Shown: positions 1-5,309 of the stretch, piece after piece
Layout of the letters: each line of letters begins with the position of its first letter
Position numbering within the stretch: position 1 is the stretch's first letter
DNA from: Paenibacillus sp. UBA6285
GTDB lineage: Bacteria > Bacillota > Bacilli > Paenibacillales > Paenibacillaceae
Length of the DNA stretch: 11,611 bases
Direction: 5' to 3'
Assembly: GCA_002438345.1 (NCBI GenBank)
Contig: DJUJ01000192.1
Coordinates: 11,239-22,849 of the forward strand
Notes under the pieces: generated by a model
Database searches by the model: none
What the model was told of the DNA's origin: nothing
The model's input: the letters and a program-made list of their open reading frames with translations, nothing else
Made by a program: the position numbers and the translations under genes

Positions 1-791
1 TTAGTCAGCCTTTGAAAGATGAGGTAAGTGAAACTGAATTAGCTGAGACCGCTAAGGAATTCACTAAGGATATACAGACACTGAACAAAACTTCTGATAT
101 GCAGCTTAATGGATTTGATCGACGTACTTGGGTGAGTGATGCAGGTCATAAAGGGCTTATCGGAATGTTTGATCCGGATGGAACCATTTCATTAATCCAG
201 ATTCAAGAACTGACATCATCCCCTGAAACCGACACGAAACTTAGCAAGCATGAATACGCATTGCCTTTCGAAGGTGACTGGTTTATATTTTGGGGCGGAG
301 AGAATGTTCTCGTAAATTATCATTATGAAGTAGAGATTCAGCGTTACGCTTTTGATTTCATCCAAGCCAAGGATAACTACTCTTATAAAGGAGATCCGCT
401 TAAAAACAAAAGCTATTATGCCTTTGGGAAAAATATTCTCGCGCCTGCGGATGGCACAATCGTATCGGTAGTGAATGATATTAAAGATAATGAACCTGTC
501 GGTGTCATGAATCCAAACCAGGCAACCGGCAATAACGTGGTCATCGACCACGGTGGTGAATATAGCCACCTAGCTCATCTCAAAAAAGGTTCAATTAAAG
601 TTAAGCCGGGCGATAAAGTCAAAAAAGGCGATATCATTGGGCTGACTGGTAACTCAGGCAACACTAGTGAGCCCCATTTACATTTCCAGATCTCTGACGG
701 CGTAGATTTGTTCAACTCTCGTTCTATCCCTGTTAGGTGGGAGAATGGATTGAAGCCGATCCAAGGCGAGACGATTACCGCTACTGAATAG
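1..791 (+). CDS. M23 family metallopeptidase (LytM/peptidoglycan endopeptidase type), 5' partial
   Basis: The reading frame is open to the left edge (codons for Ser-Gln-Pro precede the TTG at 12), so this is the C-terminal part of a longer gene and the TTG is probably an internal Leu. About 262 residues are visible. Numbering from the TTG codon, residues 143-152 (APADGTIVSV) begin the M23 beta-sheet core. It continues through NNVVIDHGGEYSHLAHL (174-190), the VKPGDKVKKGDIIG turn (197-210) and the signature HLHF (222-225). Probable zinc ligands are His104, Asp115 and His224, with His186 and His222 as catalytic histidines. These are family assignments. The first His and Asp are 11 residues apart instead of the HxxxD of classical LytM, a spacing I associate with a YAFDF-type subgroup. 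The family usually cuts peptide cross-links in peptidoglycan outside the membrane. Any signal peptide or binding domain lies outside the window. A hairpin follows at 811-849. Confidence 0.9.
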   Translation, partial: SQPLKDEVSETELAETAKEFTKDIQTLNKTSDMQLNGFDRRTWVSDAGHKGLIGMFDPDGTISLIQIQELTSSPETDTKLSKHEYALPFEGDWFIFWGGENVLVNYHYEVEIQRYAFDFIQAKDNYSYKGDPLKNKSYYAFGKNILAPADGTIVSVVNDIKDNEPVGVMNPNQATGNNVVIDHGGEYSHLAHLKKGSIKVKPGDKVKKGDIIGLTGNSGNTSEPHLHFQISDGVDLFNSRSIPVRWENGLKPIQGETITATE

Positions 792-810
792 CGATCATTC
801 TTGGTGGGTA

Positions 811-849
811 AGGTTGTCTCCCCAAGGAGATGGTCGGACGAGACAACCT
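811..849 (+). repeat. 10-bp perfect inverted repeat after the M23 gene (possible weak terminator)
   Basis: AGGTTGTCTC (811-820) is exactly complementary to GAGACAACCT (840-849), with a 19-nt loop. Inside it, TCTCC (817-821) can pair instead with GGAGA (826-830), so two folds compete. It starts 19 nt past the M23 stop codon, where a terminator is expected, but no U-tract follows. It may be a weak terminator or an RNA-stabilising stem. On the other strand it faces no gene. Confidence 0.5.
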
Positions 850-954
850 ATACCTTAGCTTGAATACATATAAATAGGACGTTTTACAAATATTAATAGA
901 CCTATAGTGACTAAGTATTGATCTCTTCTCTGAAGAAAGGAAGTGTTAAACCAG

Positions 955-1830
955 ATGACTTTACTCCTAGGGTCACATGTATCCATGACTGGACCAAAGA
1001 TGCTCCTTCGAGCTAGTGAAGAGGCCGCATCTTATGGAGCGACCACCTTTCTAATTTATACTGGAGCACCGCATAATACACGCCGCAAACCCATTGAAGC
1101 TTTGAATATTGAAGCAGGACAGGCTCACATGAGAGGTAACGACATTTCTAATATTGTGGTACATGCCCCATTTATTATTAACTTAGGGAATACGATATCA
1201 ACTCAGGTCTTTGAGCACAGTATTGAGTTTCTTCAATCAGAGATTATTAGAACAGAAGCTTTAGGCTCTATACAAATTGTCCTGCATCCCGGTTCCCATG
1301 TTGGTACGGGTCCACAGGCCGGAATCTCTCGAATCGTAGAAGGCTTGAACGAAGTGCTAACCGATAAACGAAATGTTCAGGTTTCATTAGAGACCATGGC
1401 GGGAAAAGGTAGTGAATGCGGAACTTCATTTGAGGAATTAGCTGCGATCATTGATGGAGTGACTCATAACGAGCGCCTGTCTATTTGCCTGGATACTTGC
1501 CATATCCACGATGCTGGTTATAATGTGAAGGAAGATTTTGATGGCATATTGGATCAATTTGATCGCGTAATCGGAATAGAACGCCTAAAGGTCATTCACG
1601 TAAATGATTCAAAGAATACCATGGGCTCGCGAAAAGACAGACACGAAAATATCGGACATGGATATATCGGCCTTCGGGCGCTTCGATATGTAGTCCATCA
1701 CCCGCAGCTAACAACCATTCCCAAGCTCCTAGAGACCCCCTCCATCGGTGAAAAGAAATATGTCAACCCGCCCTATAAGCATGAGATTTCATTGTTACGA
1801 GGGGAAACCGATGAGCCGATAAAAAAATAA
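955..1830 (+). CDS. nfo: Endonuclease IV (AP endonuclease)
   Basis: A 291-residue, apparently complete endonuclease IV, a zinc-dependent TIM-barrel enzyme that cuts DNA 5' to abasic sites in base excision repair and acts in the cytoplasm. All nine metal ligands known from the E. coli enzyme can be placed at nearly the same numbers: His70 (VVHAPF), His111 (VLHPGS), Glu146 (SLETM), Asp180 and His183 ([11 protein letters not shown]), His215 (VIHVNDS), Asp228 and His230 ([10 protein letters not shown]) and Glu260 (LLETP). The N-terminus LLLGSHVSM matches the family start (GSHVSM). I chose ATG 955 because AAAGGAAGTG (935-944) lies at Shine-Dalgarno distance upstream and the protein then begins like its relatives. 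GTG 943 would add four residues and sits inside that ribosome binding site. Its own transcript is likely, since a hairpin separates it from the peptidase gene, but I see no convincing -35/-10 pair. Confidence 0.96.
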   Translation: MTLLLGSHVSMTGPKMLLRASEEAASYGATTFLIYTGAPHNTRRKPIEALNIEAGQAHMRGNDISNIVVHAPFIINLGNTISTQVFEHSIEFLQSEIIRTEALGSIQIVLHPGSHVGTGPQAGISRIVEGLNEVLTDKRNVQVSLETMAGKGSECGTSFEELAAIIDGVTHNERLSICLDTCHIHDAGYNVKEDFDGILDQFDRVIGIERLKVIHVNDSKNTMGSRKDRHENIGHGYIGLRALRYVVHHPQLTTIPKLLETPSIGEKKYVNPPYKHEISLLRGETDEPIKK

Positions 1831-1853
1831 AAACCGCAAACAACGCGGTTTCT
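1822..1853 (-). terminator. Rho-independent terminator for the coiled-coil gene, shared with nfo
   Basis: AAACCGC (1831-1837) pairs with GCGGTTT (1845-1851) around a 7-nt loop. Read leftward, the stem is followed by TTTTTATTTTTTT, a strong U-tract, so it ends the minus-strand gene starting at 2199. Read rightward after nfo, the downstream bases (TCTATCTG) are a poor U-tract, so nfo is terminated less well. The last codons and stop of nfo lie inside the A-tract. Confidence 0.8.
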
Positions 1854-1875
1854 ATCTGTGTAAGCTATACTCAAT

Positions 1876-2199
1876 TTATCCTTTTGCAGGATCATTCGTA
1901 ATAGGTGCAGTTTCGTTCACTTGGAGTTTCTTTAGCGAGTTTTTCTTTGCAGTTAACTCTTTTGAAAGATCAGCTTGCATACGATTTAAGGTCTTTATCT
2001 CATCGTTCAGCTTTTTGATTCGCGACATTTTACTACTCAAATCCGTGTGAGACTTGCTAAATTTCAAATCCTGTTCTAATTGATTAATTTTAAATTTAGA
2101 TTTTTCTTTTTTGTTCTGTGTGTTCTTGATTTTGTTTTCGATTTCCGTAATTTCTTGTTGTAGTTTATTGATCATTGGTTTAGTAAAATTAATAGCCAT
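1876..2199 (-). CDS. Small coiled-coil protein of unknown function
   Basis: A 107-residue protein I do not recognise. It has no signal peptide and no membrane segment. From about residue 8 to 93 it is dominated by Lys, Glu, Gln, Asn and Leu with heptad-like hydrophobic spacing, as expected of a long coiled coil. A chain of lysines around residues 26-36 makes it basic, and the tail (NETAPITNDPAKG) looks flexible. The start is well supported: GAGGTG (2205-2210) lies 5 nt before the ATG at 2199, and the gene is bounded by a terminator on each side, so it is probably monocistronic. Possible roles are a cytoplasmic scaffold or nucleic-acid-associated protein, or a phage-derived structural remnant, but nothing visible decides between these. 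It is a real gene rather than a shadow because it has a ribosome binding site, its own terminator and coherent heptads. Confidence 0.8.
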   Translation of the reverse strand: MAINFTKPMINKLQQEITEIENKIKNTQNKKEKSKFKINQLEQDLKFSKSHTDLSSKMSRIKKLNDEIKTLNRMQADLSKELTAKKNSLKKLQVNETAPITNDPAKG

Positions 2200-2250
2200 T
2201 CTTACACCTCATATCATATTGTGTTGCTGAGAGACTATTCTACTATAAAA

Positions 2251-2283
2251 AGATCAAAAAAGCACACTCATATGAGCATGCTT
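2251..2283 (-). terminator. Rho-independent terminator of the Eis-like acetyltransferase gene
   Basis: Read leftward the RNA is AGCATGCTCATATGAGTGTGCT (positions 2282 to 2261), an uninterrupted 11-pair self-complementary stem including two G-U pairs, then TTTTT and a further T-rich stretch. It lies 17 nt past the stop codon of the acetyltransferase gene at 2300. The two G-U pairs form only in the minus-strand transcript; in the plus strand they are C-A mismatches, which supports the orientation. Confidence 0.8.
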
Positions 2284-2299
2284 CGAAGGATTACACCTT

Positions 2300-3520
2300 T
2301 TAGAAATAATCAGAGAAATAAGGATGTTCTGGTCTAATCAGTCCTTCAAGCAAATGAATCGTGGCTTCATCCGTCTGAACACGTCCGATTCGAGCCAAGT
2401 AGGTTGGACGCTTATAGCCCATTAACATAGTTGTTAAAGTAGGAATATCAATCGTAAGCGAAGGATTTACTCCCCCTTCTTGTAGGGTCCCCTTCCCTTC
2501 TTTATCTACGGTTAGCGTAAATGTCCCCTGATTCCATTCCAGCATCGGATCACTCAAGCTAAAAATAAGCTCACATTCCTTATCCTGTCGTTTAAAAGGA
2601 TACTGTTCGATAAATAAATGGACATCCACAATCCGCGCCATAAAGTATGGAGCTATAGTTTCCTTGATATCCCCATCATCTAAAATGAATGACAACGGTT
2701 CCCCTTTATAAATATCCCCTTTAACCAGTTTGATCATTGAAAAGTGTGCACTTATAAAATTCCATAACCCCGTTCGAGCTTCTTCGTTAATGAATACCAT
2801 TTCTTTGATATAGAAGATCTCCTCGGCAATCCAATATAACAAATATCCCATGGGCAAGTCATCGTGATTATAATAAATACCAACCGTCATATCATCCAAA
2901 TCCCACCGCAAATATTCTTCCCAGGCTAGCTCATTTCGAATCATTGCCCCATGATGCTGCACAGCAAACTGATCATAAATCACTTTGATGTCTGGATGCT
3001 CATTGGATACGCGCTCCACATTTCCTGGGACATTTCTCATATTTGGCAGTTGAGTATCTGGTACTTCAAATGAGATTTTATCGGTGATGATTTCCCAGCC
3101 TTTTCTTCTATAATAAGGGATTGAATACGGATAAAGATAAGATATCGATTGTTTACGATCCCGCATTTTAGTTAAAGCATGAAGCATCAGCTTATTCATT
3201 AAACCCAAATTAGCATATTCGGGATAGGTTCCAACACCCGTTAGTCCACCCATCTCATAGATATGCCCAAAAATATTAACCTGAAATGGGTATACAGCTA
3301 ACTGAGATATGAGTTTGTCTCCATCAAACCAACCTACAACATCAGCATACTTAAGGACTGGCAACTTAGCCTGAGTGATCTCACGATTTTCCCAGCCAAA
3401 GATTTGTAGATCGCGATTAGTCACTTGAAATACATAACGTAGTAAATTATTAAATTGCTCTGCGTGCTTGGTTTCGACATTGGCTAATCTGATTCGATCC
3501 TGTAACTTACTGCGACTCAC
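2300..3520 (-). CDS. Eis-type GNAT N-acetyltransferase with C-terminal SCP2-like domain
   Basis: A 406-residue cytoplasmic acetyltransferase of the Eis family: two tandem GNAT folds and a sterol-carrier-like domain. Family members transfer acetyl from acetyl-CoA to amines, some of them aminoglycosides; the substrate here is unknown. The acetyl-CoA loop is GGLTGVGTYPEYANLGL (about 91-107), an Eis-like block. Tyr136/Tyr137 in PYYRRKGWE correspond to the catalytic Tyr region of Eis, and the C-terminal Phe406 matches the carboxylate used as a base in that family. The C-terminal part (MARIVDV at about 294-300, then FTLTVDKEGKGTLQEG) is the SCP2-like domain. The usual R-R/G of the CoA loop reads Ala-Asn. 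I chose GTG 3520 because GGAGG (3529-3533) lies 8 nt upstream; the longer frame from GTG 3547 has no ribosome binding site and would contain that Shine-Dalgarno inside its coding region. Confidence 0.9.
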   Translation of the reverse strand: MSRSKLQDRIRLANVETKHAEQFNNLLRYVFQVTNRDLQIFGWENREITQAKLPVLKYADVVGWFDGDKLISQLAVYPFQVNIFGHIYEMGGLTGVGTYPEYANLGLMNKLMLHALTKMRDRKQSISYLYPYSIPYYRRKGWEIITDKISFEVPDTQLPNMRNVPGNVERVSNEHPDIKVIYDQFAVQHHGAMIRNELAWEEYLRWDLDDMTVGIYYNHDDLPMGYLLYWIAEEIFYIKEMVFINEEARTGLWNFISAHFSMIKLVKGDIYKGEPLSFILDDGDIKETIAPYFMARIVDVHLFIEQYPFKRQDKECELIFSLSDPMLEWNQGTFTLTVDKEGKGTLQEGGVNPSLTIDIPTLTTMLMGYKRPTYLARIGRVQTDEATIHLLEGLIRPEHPYFSDYF

Positions 3521-3576
3521 TGTTATTACCTCCGATAAATTGTCCACTTTTTCAGCTTAGATTACTAGCTTGTTCA

Positions 3577-3620
3577 CATTGACTCAACGCATAGTATTCT
3601 TTTTATACGTTGAATCAATG
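3577..3620. promoter_or_regulatory. Two TTGANTCAA palindromes in inverted arrangement (candidate operator)
   Basis: CATTGACTCAACG (3577-3589) and CGTTGAATCAATG (3608-3620) form a 13-bp inverted repeat with one mismatch. Each arm is also a palindrome by itself: TTGACTCAA (3579-3587) and TTGAATCAA (3610-3618). Their centres are 31 bp apart, close to three helical turns. The sites overlap the -35 and the predicted start of the candidate promoter, which would suit a dimeric repressor. No U-tract follows, so it is not a typical terminator for nhaC. The binding protein is unknown. Confidence 0.5.
3591..3618 (-). promoter_or_regulatory. Candidate promoter of the acetyltransferase gene
   Basis: On the minus strand, TTGATT (3618-3613) and TACTAT (3596-3591) are separated by 16 nt; each matches four of six consensus bases. 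The predicted start is near 3584, giving a leader of about 63 nt before GTG 3520. A second weak option is TTGAGT-17-TAATCT further downstream (from about 3587). The gene could also be reached by read-through from nhaC, which lacks a clear terminator. Confidence 0.35.
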
Positions 3621-3648
3621 CATTAGGTGTCCATTATCTTGAGATTTC

Positions 3649-5022
3649 TTAATCCTTACCCAGTGAGTTCCTTTGCAATCTAGGGATCAACGCATAAGCA
3701 AATGTGATAAATGGACTTAACCATAAGAAGGTTGCATAAGGTGCATATTCTATAACGGGTACACCCAGAGTTACTGCGAAGAAGGCACCACTAACACCCC
3801 ATGGAATCAATGGATTAACGAGAGTTCCGCAATCTTCTAGCGTACGGGAGAGTGTCTTCGCTGGAATACCTCGGCGATTATATTCATCTTTGAACATTTG
3901 ACCTGGCAAAAGGATTGAAAGATACTGTTCACCAGTGATGCCATTTACCGCAATGGAAGAAGCTCCACTCATAAGAACAATACTGCTATTACGCTTAAGT
4001 GGTTGAATGAGTTTACGGAAAAAGGCCTCGATAACACCGCAATGCTGAATCAAGCCACCTAAGGATAAGGCAATTAAGATTAGTGATACAGACCACATCA
4101 TCGATTGCATCCCTCCGCGATTGACGATAGAAGCAACCGTTTCATTCGCGATATTACTGTTATATCCGTTCTGCATTACACTAAACAAGACATCTGCTTC
4201 AGTCTGCTGCTGAATCAAAGCCGTCACAAGTAGTCCACTGGCGATACCGACAACTAACGTAGGCAGGATCGGTATCCGCTTGATCGAACAAGCAATGACA
4301 GCTAGCGGAGAAAGCAGCGTTAACCAATGAATATGGAACCCATCTTGTAAAGCAAGTTTAATGTCCTTAATCGAGGATAGATCGATTGAATTCCCTTTTG
4401 GAGCAAACAAGAAAAAGATAGTAGTTATAACAAGCGCTGGCAACGTAGTGTATACCATGTTACGAATATGTGTAAATAAAGATATCCCGGCCACTGCAGG
4501 AGCAAAATTCGTTGTATCGGAAAGTGGCGACATTTTATCACCAAAACAAGCCCCACTGATAATCGCTCCAGCAGCCAGAGTTGGAGAAATCCCCGTAGTT
4601 ACTGCAATTCCCATTAAAGCAACGCCGACGGTGCTTACTGTCGTGAATGAACTTCCGGTGAACATCGAGACGATGATCGTGACGTATAATGCGCTCACCG
4701 CAAAATAATTCGGATTAATATAATCCATACCATAGTATAAAAGTGACGGCACCGTACCACTCATCATCCATACAGCGATTAGAATTCCGATCAGCATGAG
4801 GAGTAGAATCGGCATGATGGCCGTTTGTATCCCTTGGATAATGGCAGATTCGATCTTCTTCCAAGAGAATCCAAACATCCCTAGTAAGACAGCGGTACCT
4901 ATTGTAGTTACGAGAAGCGGAAGATGCGGCTCCGCTTTTAAAAGAAAGATGGAGACAAATAGAAGTGCTAAAATAAAAACGATGATAATCATGCTTTTTG
5001 AGAAACTAAGCTGTTGTTCCAT
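3649..5022 (-). CDS. nhaC: NhaC-family Na+/H+ antiporter
   Basis: A 457-residue integral membrane protein of the NhaC family, secondary transporters that exchange internal Na+ for H+ (some relatives, such as MleN, exchange malate-Na+ for lactate-H+). About 11-12 hydrophobic segments can be seen, starting with residues 11-28. The family signature GACFGDKMSPLSDTTNFA is at about 157-174, preceded by the conserved MFTGSSFTTVSTVG (about 120-133). A matching second-half block, NGITGEQYLSILLPGQMF (about 360-377), is followed by LEDCGTLVNPLIPWG (about 395-409). I chose ATG 5022 because AAGGAG (5033-5038) lies 10 nt upstream. The longer frame from 5070 adds 16 residues without a ribosome binding site. 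It has a good promoter and a structured leader, and its 3' end lacks an obvious terminator. The gene name is a family assignment; substrate is not proven by sequence. Confidence 0.9.
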   Translation of the reverse strand: MEQQLSFSKSMIIIVFILALLFVSIFLLKAEPHLPLLVTTIGTAVLLGMFGFSWKKIESAIIQGIQTAIMPILLLMLIGILIAVWMMSGTVPSLLYYGMDYINPNYFAVSALYVTIIVSMFTGSSFTTVSTVGVALMGIAVTTGISPTLAAGAIISGACFGDKMSPLSDTTNFAPAVAGISLFTHIRNMVYTTLPALVITTIFFLFAPKGNSIDLSSIKDIKLALQDGFHIHWLTLLSPLAVIACSIKRIPILPTLVVGIASGLLVTALIQQQTEADVLFSVMQNGYNSNIANETVASIVNRGGMQSMMWSVSLILIALSLGGLIQHCGVIEAFFRKLIQPLKRNSSIVLMSGASSIAVNGITGEQYLSILLPGQMFKDEYNRRGIPAKTLSRTLEDCGTLVNPLIPWGVSGAFFAVTLGVPVIEYAPYATFLWLSPFITFAYALIPRLQRNSLGKD

Positions 5023-5061
5023 AACGATAATGCTCCTTAACATTGTATTGGGTATAAAAAT

Positions 5062-5116
5062 AATGCTCAAGCGCTTACGCGCTTTTAAGCTTTATGGCTT
5101 TTGGGCATTGAAGCGC
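5062..5116 (-). promoter_or_regulatory. Structured 5' leader of nhaC, candidate cis-regulatory RNA
   Basis: In the minus-strand transcript three helices fit together: AATGC (5109-5105) with GCATT (5066-5062) closes a junction holding AAGC/GCTT (5100-5097 with 5090-5087) and AAGCGC-GTAA-GCGCTT (5084-5069), a six-pair stem capped by a GNRA-type tetraloop. The bases GCGCTT at 5116-5111, right at the predicted transcript start, are identical to the 3' arm of that last stem and could pair with AAGCGC instead, giving an alternative fold. It matches no riboswitch class I can name. The ribosome binding site (5033-5038) is outside these helices. Confidence 0.4.
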
Positions 5117-5123
5117 AGAGGTA

Positions 5124-5152
5124 ATCTTAACGAAAAGAATGAGAACAGTCAA
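5124..5152 (-). promoter_or_regulatory. Sigma-A type promoter of nhaC
   Basis: Minus-strand TTGACT (5152-5147) and TAAGAT (5129-5124) match the vegetative consensus in five and four of six positions, with the optimal 17-nt spacer. The predicted start is near 5117, about 95 nt before ATG 5022. It lies downstream of the terminator of the neighbouring operon, so nhaC is its own transcription unit. Confidence 0.75.
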
Positions 5153-5252
5153 TATAAAGAACATACATTGAAGGAATTTCCATAAAAAGTTCATAAGTAT
5201 ATGCGAGAAATATAAGACATAGAGTAACGTGTGAAATTTATAATTTCTTATA

Positions 5253-5288
5253 TTTAAAAAAAGTGCTGGCAGTTATGCCAACACTTTT
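5253..5288 (-). terminator. Strong rho-independent terminator ending the transporter operon
   Basis: Read leftward: a 13-bp stem (5288-5276 with 5271-5259, one G-U pair, loop of 4 nt) containing TTGGCA/TGCCAG, followed by TTTTTTT and AAATA. It starts 22 nt past the stop codon of the 838-residue gene. It is the best terminator in the window and marks the end of the operon entering from the right. Confidence 0.92.
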
Positions 5289-5309
5289 GACTTGATTCTT
5301 TACCCTATT

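Noticed and set aside
216..569. Minus-strand open frame opposite the M23 gene
   Set aside because: It runs antisense to conserved M23 motifs and has no ribosome binding site.
860..910. Promoter for nfo from TTGAAT (860-865) or TTTACA (883-888) with TATAGT (903-908)
   Set aside because: Spacing to any good -10 hexamer is wrong (14 nt or no match at 17), so I could not support it.
3577..3620. Inverted repeat as a terminator of nhaC
   Set aside because: An 18-nt loop and no U-tract on either strand; the paired palindromes over a promoter fit an operator better.
4361..5185. Plus-strand open frames at 4361-4708 and 4796-5185
   Set aside because: They lie antisense to the nhaC gene and its leader, lack ribosome binding sites, and encode no recognisable fold. 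They are shadows of the real gene.
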